Positions 17,576-26,381 of a DNA stretch of 64,000 nucleotides are shown piece by piece; position 1 is the first letter of the stretch, and each line of letters begins with the position of its first letter. Below the pieces are notes generated by a model. It was not told the DNA's origin. It did no database searches and was given only the letters and a program-made list of their open reading frames with translations. The position numbers and the translations under genes are program-made. The stretch comes from CAYZBF01 sp964476585. GTDB lineage: Bacteria > Hydrothermota > UBA3072. Location: NCBI GenBank assembly GCA_964476585.1, contig CAYZBF010000005.1, forward strand, positions 21,277 to 85,276. The letters run 5' to 3'.

Positions 17576-18675
17576 TTGATTGTAGAATAGAGAATCTTGC
17601 AGCTATCGTAACCAATTATTCCGTTGATATCAAAAAGGGCAACTTCGTTTTTATAAACGGAACAGAACTCTCTGCTCCTCTGATAAAAGCAGTCTATAAG
17701 AGAGTGCTTGAAAAAGGTGCACATCCAGAGGTTAAAGTTGATATAGAAGGGATTGCGGAGATATTCTATAAGAATGCTTCTAAGGGACAGTTAGAATATA
17801 TATCAGATGTGAGGAAATATATTGTTGAAAACGCGGACATCTTAATATACATCAGGGGTGGATGGAATACAAAATCCTTGAGCAATATCTCACCAGAAAT
17901 AATTTCAACCAATAGGAAAGCCATGACTCCTTTAATGAAAACGCAGATGGAGCGTTCAGCAAAAGGAGAATTGCAGTGGACATTGACTCAATTCCCGACC
18001 CATTCGGGTGCACAGGAGTCTGATATGTCACTTTCAGAATACGAAGACTTCGTCTTTGGAGCATGTTTTGCAGATAAAGAGGACCCAGTAGGCGAATGGA
18101 AGAAACTTTCGAAAGAGCAGGAGAGATATGTTAAGATGCTGGAAGAGAAAAGGTTTTTTCATATTGAGGGTCCAGGAACCAGTTTACACCTCAAAACGGA
18201 CGGAAGGAAATGGATAAATTCCGACGGGAAGCACAATATGCCGAGTGGGGAGGTATTTACTGCTCCGATAAAAGAATCTGTTAATGGAAAAATTAGCTTT
18301 AGTTTTCCTGCAATCTATAATAATAGAGAGGTTATAGGCGTAAGCCTTGAGTTTAAAGATGGGGAGGTAGTGAATGCCAGCGCCTTTAAAGGTGAGGAAT
18401 TCTTAAAGGCAATGATTGATATGGATAAGGGCGCAAGGTATGTGGGGGAATTTGCATTTGGTCTTAATAGCGAAATTCAAAGATTCACCAAGAATATACT
18501 TTTTGATGAGAAGATAGGTGGAACGATGCATATGGCTCTTGGTGCTGCTTATCCAGAGTGTGGGGGGAAGAACGAATCAGCTCTCCATTGGGATATGATA
18601 CTTGATTTAAGAGAAGAGGGAAGGGTAATAGCCGATGGAGAGATAATCTTTGAGGGAGGAAAATTTCTGCTTTAA
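17572..18675 (+). CDS. M29 family aminopeptidase
   Basis: A 367-residue metallo-aminopeptidase of the AmpS/aminopeptidase T type. The metal-binding elements are visible in order: NMPSGEVFTAP near residue 223, YVGEFAFGLN near 285, then GGTMHMALGAAYPECGG and SALHWDMI near residues 320-345. Length is at the low end for M29. Expected to be a cytoplasmic exopeptidase with broad specificity. It is coupled to the preceding phosphatase gene. Confidence 0.93.
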   Translation: MIDCRIENLAAIVTNYSVDIKKGNFVFINGTELSAPLIKAVYKRVLEKGAHPEVKVDIEGIAEIFYKNASKGQLEYISDVRKYIVENADILIYIRGGWNTKSLSNISPEIISTNRKAMTPLMKTQMERSAKGELQWTLTQFPTHSGAQESDMSLSEYEDFVFGACFADKEDPVGEWKKLSKEQERYVKMLEEKRFFHIEGPGTSLHLKTDGRKWINSDGKHNMPSGEVFTAPIKESVNGKISFSFPAIYNNREVIGVSLEFKDGEVVNASAFKGEEFLKAMIDMDKGARYVGEFAFGLNSEIQRFTKNILFDEKIGGTMHMALGAAYPECGGKNESALHWDMILDLREEGRVIADGEIIFEGGKFLL

Positions 18676-18681
18676 GGAACA

Positions 18682-18796
18682 GTTGAATAGGAAATTAGTC
18701 AAGTAGTTAATTAGGTATATAATTAAAGAAAGAAATGTGTAGTTATCGATGATGATGGGTGAGACTAATTAACTAATGAACTAATTGACTATTAAC
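18682..18796. repeat. Large imperfect hairpin between convergent genes
   Basis: The left arm (18682-18714) and right arm (18764-18796) are complementary at 27 of 32 positions with a single bulge. They are built of TAGTTAATTAG-type phrases around a 49-base loop. The right arm ends inside the birA stop codon. It sits between the M29 and birA 3' ends, the right place for a two-way terminator. Confidence 0.75.
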
Positions 18797-19482
18797 TAAA
18801 TATAAACGAGGCTTCCTGAGTAAAAGGTACTTTCGACATCGCCGCAATTTATGCGAATTCCGCAGTCATTCTCGATTAATATCACCCGACCGGTTACTGT
18901 TTTTTTAGAACTCACCAGCTTAACTTTTCGACCTAAATCCTGATTTAGTCCAAGGTATCTTGCATATATCCGGTCAAATTCTTCTCTTCCTTTTTCTATA
19001 TTCTTCATTATTTCTAATCCAATCTCCTCGATCGGGAGGCTTCTTTTTAAGACTTTCCTTGATGATGTCATTTTACCTTGTAGTGAATCGAGAAAATCCG
19101 AAGGTTCTACGTTTAGATTAAGTCCAATGCCAATAATGAAGAACTTATTTATTTTTTCTATAAGAATTCCACCCATTTTCTTTGAAGAAACCATAATATC
19201 GTTCGGCCATTTGAGTTCCACATTAAGCCCATAATTTTCCAGTGCTTCTGCTATAGCAACGGAACTAAGGAGAGAAAGTGCACCCTTGTTATTGGAAAAC
19301 TCCCTTACAATTATCGAGAGCCACAGACCACCAGGAGGTGAAAACCATTTATTTTTACCCCTACCTTTACCTTGTGTTTGGACCTTTGCAATTACACCAT
19401 CAAGGTCAGGAAGTTTATCTTTGTTTCTTTTTACCCATTCATTTGTGGAATCTACTTCTTCCAATTTTATGAGTTTGAACAT
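18796..19482 (-). CDS. birA: Biotin--[acetyl-CoA-carboxylase] ligase
   Basis: A 228-residue biotin protein ligase that attaches biotin to the carboxyl carrier protein. It has the VDSTNEW start, the biotinyl-AMP loop GKGRGKNKWFSPPGG (a variant of GRGRxxR), ELKWPNDIM, GGILIE and IIGIGLNLNV. The N-terminal helix-turn-helix of regulatory BirA is absent, so this is a ligase without repressor function. Leaderless-type promoter. The convergent M29 gene lies beyond a large hairpin. Confidence 0.93.
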   Translation of the reverse strand: MFKLIKLEEVDSTNEWVKRNKDKLPDLDGVIAKVQTQGKGRGKNKWFSPPGGLWLSIIVREFSNNKGALSLLSSVAIAEALENYGLNVELKWPNDIMVSSKKMGGILIEKINKFFIIGIGLNLNVEPSDFLDSLQGKMTSSRKVLKRSLPIEEIGLEIMKNIEKGREEFDRIYARYLGLNQDLGRKVKLVSSKKTVTGRVILIENDCGIRINCGDVESTFYSGSLVYI

Positions 19483-19488
19483 TTCTCA

Positions 19489-19516
19489 TTGATAAATAGT
19501 ATTTATATTATGTCAA
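19489..19516 (-). promoter_or_regulatory. birA promoter (leaderless type)
   Basis: On the minus strand TTGACA (19516-19511), 16 bases, TATCAA (19494-19489), then 6 bases to the ATG at 19482. Confidence 0.7.
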
Positions 19517-19666
19517 GACAGAAAAATGTTATCTTTGTTTATTATCACTATACACAAATATAAATATATTTATTAAATCTACATTTATCCATGGTTAGAA
19601 GTGATTGGGTATTGTATATTTTACATTTTAAATTTTTCATTCTTCATTTTGCATTATACTATCCCC

Positions 19667-19695
19667 TTGACATAATCTCGTTCCGATTTTAATAT
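19667..19695 (+). promoter_or_regulatory. SRP RNA / dnaX operon promoter
   Basis: TTGACA (19667-19672), 17 bases, TAATAT (19690-19695), giving a start near 19702 where the terminal helix of the SRP RNA begins. The 18 bases upstream at 19638-19655 match 7995-8012 upstream of bamA. Confidence 0.8.
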
Positions 19696-19701
19696 AAGAT
19701 T

Positions 19702-19976
19702 GCCAGTCGTACTAAGCGGGGAGTTAGCGGTGCCCTATACCTGTAATCCGCTATAGCAGGGCCGAATGCTTGCACAAGCTTATCGTTTTTTATTATGGGC
19801 TTCAGGAGAAGGTGATGAAATTTGGGTCCTTCATAGGAGTGTACCTTAAACCCCGTCAGATCCGGAAGGCAGCAGCGGTAAGAGGATTTCATTCCTGATG
19901 GAGGGTTGCCTAAATGGAGCTTTTCTTCGGTCGTACCGATAAGGGAAGATTTGCAAAGCAAGCTGTACGACTGGTA
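19702..19976 (+). ncRNA. ffs: Signal recognition particle RNA, long form with Alu domain
   Basis: The 5' part (GCGGTGCCCTATACCTGTAATCCGC) is the Alu-domain sequence of long bacterial SRP RNAs. The apical loop of the S domain, GTCAGATCCGGAAGGCAGCAGC, lies near 19855-19877. The ends pair perfectly: CCAGTCGTAC (19703-19712) with GTACGACTGG (19965-19974). Length is about 275 nt, like the Bacillus scRNA rather than the 114-nt E. coli 4.5S RNA. The exact 3' end is inferred from the helix. It lies immediately upstream of dnaX, as in Bacillus (scr-dnaX-yaaK-recR). Confidence 0.92.
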
Positions 19977-19985
19977 GAAATTATT

Positions 19986-21491
19986 ATGGGATATTTGGTG
20001 TTAACGCGGAAATACAGACCACAGGATTTTGATGAGGTGGTGGGTCAGAAGCATGTAACCCAGACCTTAATGTCTGCCCTGAAGAACGGAAGAGTAGGAC
20101 ATTCTTATCTATTTGCGGGACCAAGAGGGGTAGGAAAGACATCTGTTGCGCGTATCCTGGCCAAGGCTCTGAATTGCGAAAAGGGTGTGGTGGAGAATCC
20201 CTGTAATGAGTGTGAAACCTGCAAAGCTATCACAAAGGGAAGTGCAGTAGATGTTATAGAAATTGATGGAGCTTCTAACAGGGGCATTGATGAAATAAGA
20301 GGTCTAAGAGAGGCAATTGCATATAATCCTTCTTCTGCAAGGTATAAGGTCTATATAATTGACGAGGTTCATATGCTTACGAAGGAGGCATTCAATGCTC
20401 TCCTTAAGACCCTGGAGGAACCTCCCTCTCATGTAGTTTTTATCTTGGCAACTACTGAACCGCAGAAGGTTCCCAAAACTGTTCTCTCCCGTTGTCAGAG
20501 ATTTGATTTCAGAATGCTTACCGAAAAAGAGATTTTCACCAAGTTAAATTTATTGGCTAAATTGGAGTCTATAGATGTTGATGAAGAATCACTAAGGTTG
20601 ATCGCGACCAGAGCAGAAGGCTCTATTAGGGATGCTGAAGGAATGCTTGATCAGTTAACATCATATTCAGAAGGGCGAATAACAACTAACGATGTAAAAG
20701 AGGTGTTTGGATTTGTTGGTGATAAAGTTTATATGAAATTATTTGAGGGAATATCAGCCAGGGGTGAAAAAGCTATCATCGAAGGAGTTGAGAATGTCGT
20801 TCAGAAGGGTTATGACATTAGAGAATTTGTCTACGGCTGGTTGCATTTTTTACAGAGACTGTTGCTCTATAACCTTGATGTTCCATATCCCACCTCAGTG
20901 GAAATCGATGAAGATTTAAAAAAACTTGCAAAGAGCGTATCTACTGAGTTCTTAACAGCCGTGTTTAGCCTTTCCACAGATATGGAAAAAGATATAAGAG
21001 CGGTTCCCTATTCGCAGGGGTTTCTTGAACTATCAATGCTCAGGATGGCAAGAATACCCGATCTTGCCGATATCAATACGTTAATTAAAGAAATATCTGA
21101 ACCTCGCATTGTTGAAGATGAACCTTATAAGGAGCAAGAGGGAAAGCCACAAAGAGTCAACAAAGAAGCTCAAAAAGATGTGACGGAATTATGGGGAAAG
21201 ATAATAGAAACCATTAATAACACTGATGGTAATAACTTCTTCAAAAGTTTTTTAAGAGAAGCAGCGCCCGTTTCGTTTACCAGTAATTCCTTGAGATTAA
21301 ATGTCCCAGAGGCCCACAAAGAGCACCTAAAAGAGGATATACATCTGTTAAAGGAAGCCTGTAGGGAGATTTTAGGATCCGATATAGAGATTAATATAGT
21401 TACATCTGCTGGGTCATTGGAGGAAACGATCAAACATGATCCAATGGTAAAAAAGATAAAGGAGATATTTAATGCTGAAGAATATGCTTGA
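19986..21491 (+). CDS. dnaX: DNA polymerase III subunit gamma/tau
   Basis: A 501-residue clamp-loader ATPase. MGYLVLTRKYRPQDFDEVVGQ is the family's usual N-terminus, so the start at 19986 is preferred over an in-frame ATG at 19914 that lies inside the SRP RNA. It has Walker A GPRGVGKTS, a four-Cys zinc module (C...CNECETC), DEVHML, the sensor LATTEPQKVPKTVLSRCQRF, and a C-terminal region of about 140 residues, shorter than E. coli tau. No Shine-Dalgarno precedes the ATG, which is only 11 bases after the SRP RNA helix. It overlaps ybaB by 20 bases. Confidence 0.95.
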   Translation: MGYLVLTRKYRPQDFDEVVGQKHVTQTLMSALKNGRVGHSYLFAGPRGVGKTSVARILAKALNCEKGVVENPCNECETCKAITKGSAVDVIEIDGASNRGIDEIRGLREAIAYNPSSARYKVYIIDEVHMLTKEAFNALLKTLEEPPSHVVFILATTEPQKVPKTVLSRCQRFDFRMLTEKEIFTKLNLLAKLESIDVDEESLRLIATRAEGSIRDAEGMLDQLTSYSEGRITTNDVKEVFGFVGDKVYMKLFEGISARGEKAIIEGVENVVQKGYDIREFVYGWLHFLQRLLLYNLDVPYPTSVEIDEDLKKLAKSVSTEFLTAVFSLSTDMEKDIRAVPYSQGFLELSMLRMARIPDLADINTLIKEISEPRIVEDEPYKEQEGKPQRVNKEAQKDVTELWGKIIETINNTDGNNFFKSFLREAAPVSFTSNSLRLNVPEAHKEHLKEDIHLLKEACREILGSDIEINIVTSAGSLEETIKHDPMVKKIKEIFNAEEYA

Positions 21492-21786
21492 TTACAAGGG
21501 AATTAAGGATAAAGTTGAACAGATAAAGAAGGACCTCCAGCAGGAGAGGCTCGTTGTAGAGAGCGGTGGAGGGATGGTAAAAGTAGAAGTTGATGGATTT
21601 GGTAGCGTCACAAACTTGGAGATAGAGGACGATCTTTTCAATGAGAAAGATAAGCAGTTAATTGAAGATCTTATCATTGCGGCTATAAATGAAAGTAGGG
21701 AAAAAGTAAAAGCATTGTGGCAGAAAAAGATTGAGTATTATATAGGAAATTTACCTCTAGGGGGATTGGGAGATATAATAGCGTGA
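21472..21786 (+). CDS. ebfC: YbaB/EbfC family nucleoid-associated protein
   Basis: A 104-residue DNA-binding protein of the YbaB/EbfC family: a charged N-terminal helix, then VVESGGGMVKVEVDGFGSVTNLEI and a C-terminal helix. AAGGAG lies 8 bases before the chosen ATG, inside the end of dnaX. In many bacteria it sits between dnaX and recR, as here. Acts as a small nucleoid protein; its exact role in repair or gene control is not settled. Confidence 0.92.
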   Translation: MLKNMLDYKGIKDKVEQIKKDLQQERLVVESGGGMVKVEVDGFGSVTNLEIEDDLFNEKDKQLIEDLIIAAINESREKVKALWQKKIEYYIGNLPLGGLGDIIA

Positions 21787-22382
21787 GACCCCCTAAAGTG
21801 TTTGTCCGTTTTGCTGAAGCTCTTCAGTTTCTTCCGGGTATAGGCAAAAAATCCGCTGAGAGAATAGCATTCTACCTTCTTTCAAATCCGGCGGAGGGAA
21901 AGAAAATCGCTGATTCTGTTGAGCAGGTTCTCACTTCAATTAAATTCTGTAGTGTATGTGGCAATATTACTGTTGAGGATCCGTGTTCGATATGTTCTTC
22001 TCCTGAAAGGGATAAATCTACAATATGTGTGGTTGAAAAACCAATGGATGTCTTTGCAATAGAACGAGCAGGGATTTATGATGGATTATATCATGTGTTG
22101 GGTGGTCTTATTTCACCTCTTGATAATAGAGGTCCTGAAGATATAACGATTGATTCACTAGTACTGCGAGTGAGAAATGATAAGATCAATGAGGTTATTA
22201 TTGCTACGAACCCAACGACAGAGGGTGAAGCCACTGCTATGTATCTCCAGGAAACTCTTAAACCCTTTGATTTAAGTATAAGTAGAATCGCCCAGGGTAT
22301 TCCTGTTGGGACTGACCTTGAATTTGCAGATGACGTAACACTCCTAAGGGCACTTGAGGGGAGAAGAGAAGTTAAGGATTAG
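21783..22382 (+). CDS. recR: Recombination mediator RecR
   Basis: A 199-residue protein that works with RecO and RecF to load RecA onto gapped DNA. It has the helix-hairpin-helix FLPGIGKKSAERIAFYLL, the four-Cys zinc finger CSVCGNITVEDPCSIC, and the Toprim domain beginning ICVVEKPMDVFAIE. GTG start with GTGA overlap of ybaB. Length is normal. Its partner recO is at 38296. Confidence 0.96.
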   Translation: MRPPKVFVRFAEALQFLPGIGKKSAERIAFYLLSNPAEGKKIADSVEQVLTSIKFCSVCGNITVEDPCSICSSPERDKSTICVVEKPMDVFAIERAGIYDGLYHVLGGLISPLDNRGPEDITIDSLVLRVRNDKINEVIIATNPTTEGEATAMYLQETLKPFDLSISRIAQGIPVGTDLEFADDVTLLRALEGRREVKD

Positions 22383-22388
22383 AAGGTC

Positions 22389-22416
22389 TTGACAAATCCA
22401 TTAGCAATATTATACT
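22389..22416 (+). promoter_or_regulatory. Promoter of initiator tRNA
   Basis: TTGACA (22389-22394), 16 bases, TATACT (22411-22416), 8 bases before the tRNA 5' end at 22425. Confidence 0.8.
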
Positions 22417-22424
22417 TAAAGTGG

Positions 22425-22498
<74 letters not shown>

Positions 22499-22515
22499 TT
22501 TTTTATAAAATACCC

Positions 22516-22551
22516 TTGCCCCCTTGAAAATTTCCTCTATAATAATATAAT
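22516..22551 (+). promoter_or_regulatory. Possible promoter(s) of cmk operon
   Basis: Two overlapping arrangements fit: TTGCCC (22516-22521) with TATAAT (22538-22543), and TTGAAA (22524-22529) with TATAAT (22546-22551), each with a 16-base spacer. The first would leave a leader of about 6 bases, the second essentially none. No Shine-Dalgarno precedes the ATG at 22556. Confidence 0.5.
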
Positions 22552-22555
22552 ATAT

Positions 22556-23230
22556 ATGAGTTTTATATTGGCGATTGATGGAACTTCAGGATCCGGAAAG
22601 ACTACTACTGCAAGAAAAATAGCAGAACGTCTTGGTTGGTTTTATTTGGATACAGGTGCAACGTATAGAGCAATAACTTATGCAGTATTGGAATGTGGTA
22701 AGAATCCTGAAGAGGTTAGAGGAGTTATTCAGGTATTAAAAGGTTTGAAACTAGACGTTAAAAACTCAGAGGATGGACAGAGGACTTTTGTTAATAGCGA
22801 GGATGTGACTGATTGTCTAAGAACAGATGAAATCGATAAGTTGGTTACACCGATATCAAAGATGAAAGAAGTTCGAAAATGGTTGGTAAAATTTCAAAGA
22901 AAAATAGCCAGAAATAAAAATATTGTTGTGGAAGGAAGAGATATAGGGACAGTTGTATTTCCTTACGCTAATCTCAAAATATATATGGATGCAGAACTCC
23001 CCGTACGAGCAAGAAGAAGAAAGAAACAAAAAGTTGGGTTTAAAGATATAGGAGAAATAAAGAATGATCTCCAGCGCAGGGATTACCATGATTTCACAAG
23101 ATCGGAGAGTCCTCTTAAAAGAGCACCAGATGCTCTTCTGCTTGATACCACTTATCTTTCTGTAAACGAACAGGTTGAATGGGTTATAAATAGAATTGAA
23201 CAGCTAAATGAAAGCACCGCTTCAATATAA
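22556..23230 (+). CDS. cmk: Cytidylate kinase
   Basis: A 224-residue kinase that converts CMP and dCMP to diphosphates. Walker A GTSGSGKTTTA (residues 9-19), LDTGATYRAIT, the VVEGRDIGTVVFP substrate motif, and RARRRKKQ in the lid are all typical of Cmk. First gene of cmk-plsC-ispH-rpsA, an order known from clostridia and other groups. Its 3' end overlaps plsC by 23 bases. Confidence 0.95.
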   Translation: MSFILAIDGTSGSGKTTTARKIAERLGWFYLDTGATYRAITYAVLECGKNPEEVRGVIQVLKGLKLDVKNSEDGQRTFVNSEDVTDCLRTDEIDKLVTPISKMKEVRKWLVKFQRKIARNKNIVVEGRDIGTVVFPYANLKIYMDAELPVRARRRKKQKVGFKDIGEIKNDLQRRDYHDFTRSESPLKRAPDALLLDTTYLSVNEQVEWVINRIEQLNESTASI

Positions 23231-23810
23231 GATCAGCAGGGCTCTTCTGTATTTCCTTTTTAAGATCCTATTTGGTCTGAAAGGAGAAGATGTTTCAAAT
23301 GTGCCTAAAGAGGGTCCAGTTATTATTGCTCCCAATCATCGTTCAAACTATGATCCGTTATTGGTAGGCGGCTGTGTTGATAGTCGTGAGATCTATTATT
23401 TAGCAAAATCGGGTCTCTTTATATCAAAAGTGGCTACCTGGTTTCTTAAGAGTTTAAATGTAATCCCAGTTGATCTAGAAAATCCCGGAATAGGAACAAT
23501 GAGAAGATTTATTAATCTACTTAAGGATGGTAAGGCAATAATGGTTTTCCCGGAGGGGACTCGCTCAAAAACACATGAATACTTGAAAGCCCAACCAGGA
23601 GTGGGCTTTCTTTCAATAAGGACAAATGTTCCTGTGATTCCCACTCTTATTGAGGGAACCTATGAGTCAATGATAAAACATTTCTTCCGTCGCACCCCAC
23701 TCCGAGTGAAATTTGGGATCCCTATCTATCCAGAGAATAAAGTAAAAAACTTAAAAGATGCTCAGAAACTATCTGATAGAATACTTGAGGAAGTGAAGAA
23801 GTTAGGCTGA
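23208..23810 (+). CDS. plsC: 1-acyl-sn-glycerol-3-phosphate acyltransferase
   Basis: A 200-residue membrane-associated acyltransferase that makes phosphatidic acid. It has the catalytic NHRSNYDP (H-x4-D) near residue 43, the FPEGTRS glycerol-phosphate motif near 121, and the late VPVIPTLIEGT block. It is a normal-length PlsC, in contrast to the fused copy at 6139-7692. Its stop directly abuts the ispH start. Confidence 0.94.
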   Translation: MKAPLQYKISRALLYFLFKILFGLKGEDVSNVPKEGPVIIAPNHRSNYDPLLVGGCVDSREIYYLAKSGLFISKVATWFLKSLNVIPVDLENPGIGTMRRFINLLKDGKAIMVFPEGTRSKTHEYLKAQPGVGFLSIRTNVPVIPTLIEGTYESMIKHFFRRTPLRVKFGIPIYPENKVKNLKDAQKLSDRILEEVKKLG

Positions 23811-24664
23811 TGGAGGTTTTAATTGCACAAGATATGGGTTTCTGCTTTGGAGTAAAAAGAGCGATAAAACTTGCAAGGACTAAAAGAAAGGAAACAAAGA
23901 GGAATGTCTATACACTTGGCTCTATTATACATAATCCTCAGGTTGTAGATAAGTTAAAGGAGGAAGGAATAGTGCCTGTAGCTGACCTCGATGAAGTTGA
24001 TAGTGGCTATGTCGTCATTAGTTCACATGGAGTATCTCCCAAGGTCCAGAAGGAAATTAAGGATAGGGGATTTCAATCGATTGATGCTACTTGTCCGCTT
24101 GTCAAACGAGTTCAAGAGAAAGCAATGGAACTTATTAAGGAAGGTTATGAGGCCTTTGTGGTTGGAGAGAAGGAACATCCTGAAGTACATGGAATCGTAG
24201 GTTATACCGGTGGTAAAATTAAAGTGATAAATGCAGATGAAAATGTAGGAATCAAAGATAAAGATAGGATTGGTTTGGTTGCACAAACTACTCAAACTAT
24301 GAAGGCTCTTGAGAATGTCATAATTAAATTATTACCTATGGTAAAAGAACTGAAGGTATTTAATACAATTTGTGAGGTTACAGATAGAAGGCAGAAGGAA
24401 GTAGCGGAAATTGCCAGGATGGCAGACCTTGTGATTGTTATTGGAGGAAAAAAGAGTGCTAATACTTCAAGATTAGCTGAAATAGCGAGAACGGAAGGGT
24501 GTGAAACATATCATATAGAGGAAGTTCAGGATGTTAACGAAGATTGGTTTAAGGGGAAAAGCAAAGTTGGCGTAACAGCAGGAGCTTCTACACCTAATTG
24601 GATAATAAAGGAAGTTATTAACAAACTAAATCTAATTGCTAAAAAAGGAGGAAGCGCTACATGA
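23810..24664 (+). CDS. ispH: 4-hydroxy-3-methylbut-2-enyl diphosphate reductase
   Basis: A 284-residue iron-sulfur enzyme for the last step of the MEP isoprenoid pathway. The three cluster Cys appear in MGFCFGVKRA, DATCPLVKRV and NTICEVTDRRQ. The substrate-binding His residues are in IIHNPQV, SSHGVS and EHPEVHG, and VIGGKKSANT and GVTAGASTPNW are family signatures. ATGA overlap with rpsA. Confidence 0.96.
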   Translation: MEVLIAQDMGFCFGVKRAIKLARTKRKETKRNVYTLGSIIHNPQVVDKLKEEGIVPVADLDEVDSGYVVISSHGVSPKVQKEIKDRGFQSIDATCPLVKRVQEKAMELIKEGYEAFVVGEKEHPEVHGIVGYTGGKIKVINADENVGIKDKDRIGLVAQTTQTMKALENVIIKLLPMVKELKVFNTICEVTDRRQKEVAEIARMADLVIVIGGKKSANTSRLAEIARTEGCETYHIEEVQDVNEDWFKGKSKVGVTAGASTPNWIIKEVINKLNLIAKKGGSAT

Positions 24665-26337
24665 ACGAAGACTTAAACTCTGTGATTGAACCAATAAGTG
24701 ATTCTGAAGCAAAAGAATTGCTTGATGAGTATGTTGAAAATACGAGTCCTAAGAAGGGTTTGGTGGAAGGAAAGGTAGTCAAGATTACTGAGAATGAAGT
24801 TTTAGTTAATGTTGGCTTGAAATCAGAAGGTGTTATACGTGCGGAAGATTTTGACTCAATTGGCGAAATTTCGATAGGTGATAAGGTGGATGTCTATCTG
24901 GATGATATAGGAGGTGCCCAGGGTCTTGCTACAATTTCAAAAAGGAAAGCAGATTTCTTCAAGGTTTGGGAAGAAGTTCAGGAAGCCTATAATGAAAGAA
25001 TTCCTGTTGAAGCAGAGGTTGTTCAAAGGGTTAAAGGTGGCCTTATGGTTAAAGTTTATGGAACAGAGGCGTTTCTTCCTGGTTCCCAGATTGATATTAA
25101 ACCCGCTAGAGAAGTAGACGCTGAGGTTGGTAGTAAATTTGATGTGCAGGTTATCAAAGTAAACTTTAAGAGACGTAATATTGTGGTCTCAAGGCGGATT
25201 CTCCTTGAGGAGAAACAAAAGGCCAAGGTTGAAGAGTTCTTTGATAAGATTGAAGAAGGCAAGAAAGTAAAAGGTATTGTCAAGAATATAACTGAATTTG
25301 GTGCCTTTATCGATCTTGGAGGTATAGATGGACTCCTTCATATAACTGATATGTCCTGGGGTAGAGTCAATCATCCGTCTGAAATGCTCTCAATAGGCGA
25401 TGAAGTGGAAGTGAATGTTATAAAAGTTGATAAAAAGGCCAGGAGGGTTTCTCTTGGATTAAAGCAGTTAAAACCCGACCCCTGGGAGAGTATAGATAAG
25501 AAATATAAGATGGGAGACCAGGTCGAAGGGAAAGTGGTCTCGCTTACCGACTATGGAGCCTTTCTGGAACTCGAACCAGGTATCGAGGGACTTGTACATG
25601 TCTCTGAGATGTCATGGACAAGGCATATAAAACATCCATCTGAGGTGATGAAGGTAGGTGAAAAGGTGCAGGCAATAGTTTTAGAGGTGGATGAAAAATC
25701 CCGTAAAATTTCTTTAGGACTTCGTCAGGTGGTTCCAGATCCATGGGAGGACGTGGAGAAGAAGTATCCCGTAGATTCAGTTGTAAAGGGAAAAGTCGTT
25801 AACCTAACTTCATTTGGCGCTTTCATTCAACTTGAAGAGGGGGTGGAGGGGCTCCTTCATATCTCTGATATTTCTTGGACACGTAGGATTGGACATCCAA
25901 AGGACGTACTTGATAAGGGAAAGATGATCGAATGTAAGGTTTTAACAGTCGATCCCTCTGAGAGGCGAATTTCGTTGGGCTTAAGGCAACTCGAAGAAGA
26001 TCCCTTGAATATCTTTATCGAAGAATACCCTGTGGATAGCAATGTTATTGGTAAGATCTACGAATTACTTCCAAGAGGTGTGATAGTCTCTCTTGGTAAA
26101 GGTCTGCGGGGTTTTGTTCCCTTCTCGCATCTAATAAAGAAGAAGATGCGAAAACCAGAGGAACGATATTCATTGGGTGAGAAATTAAAACTAAAAATTA
26201 TAGAAATTGACGAGAAGAGAAGAAATATCGTGCTTTCAGAGAGGGAGTATGTTTTAGAACAACATAAAAAGATTGAGGAAGCCAAGGAGCAAAAAGAAGA
26301 TAAAGAAGGGGAAGCAGCTGTAGAGAATGAGGATTAA
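24661..26337 (+). CDS. rpsA: 30S ribosomal protein S1
   Basis: A 558-residue protein with six S1 RNA-binding repeats at about 34-100, 114-182, 199-270, 284-358, 371-445 and 458-527. Repeats 3-5 show the strong GxVxxxxxFGAFI...EGLLHISDMSW pattern, and the last is more divergent. A charged tail follows. S1 melts mRNA leaders for initiation at the 30S subunit. In a genome with many leaderless transcripts it may be needed for only part of the mRNAs (inference). Ends the cmk operon. Confidence 0.94.
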   Translation: MNEDLNSVIEPISDSEAKELLDEYVENTSPKKGLVEGKVVKITENEVLVNVGLKSEGVIRAEDFDSIGEISIGDKVDVYLDDIGGAQGLATISKRKADFFKVWEEVQEAYNERIPVEAEVVQRVKGGLMVKVYGTEAFLPGSQIDIKPAREVDAEVGSKFDVQVIKVNFKRRNIVVSRRILLEEKQKAKVEEFFDKIEEGKKVKGIVKNITEFGAFIDLGGIDGLLHITDMSWGRVNHPSEMLSIGDEVEVNVIKVDKKARRVSLGLKQLKPDPWESIDKKYKMGDQVEGKVVSLTDYGAFLELEPGIEGLVHVSEMSWTRHIKHPSEVMKVGEKVQAIVLEVDEKSRKISLGLRQVVPDPWEDVEKKYPVDSVVKGKVVNLTSFGAFIQLEEGVEGLLHISDISWTRRIGHPKDVLDKGKMIECKVLTVDPSERRISLGLRQLEEDPLNIFIEEYPVDSNVIGKIYELLPRGVIVSLGKGLRGFVPFSHLIKKKMRKPEERYSLGEKLKLKIIEIDEKRRNIVLSEREYVLEQHKKIEEAKEQKEDKEGEAAVENED

Positions 26338-26381
26338 AGTTGCTCTATTATAGAAAAGGGAAAAACAAGATTCCATAAGAA

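Noticed and set aside
19914..19985. N-terminal extension of dnaX from an upstream in-frame ATG
   Set aside because: These 24 codons lie inside the SRP RNA, including its closing helix, and do not match the family; MGYLVLTRKYRP at 19986 does.
20918..20924. A7 run in dnaX as a programmed -1 frameshift site
   Set aside because: A -1 slip would stop after about eight codons, but near residue 320, inside clamp-loader domain III, so a working gamma-type product is unlikely. No clear stimulatory hairpin was found.
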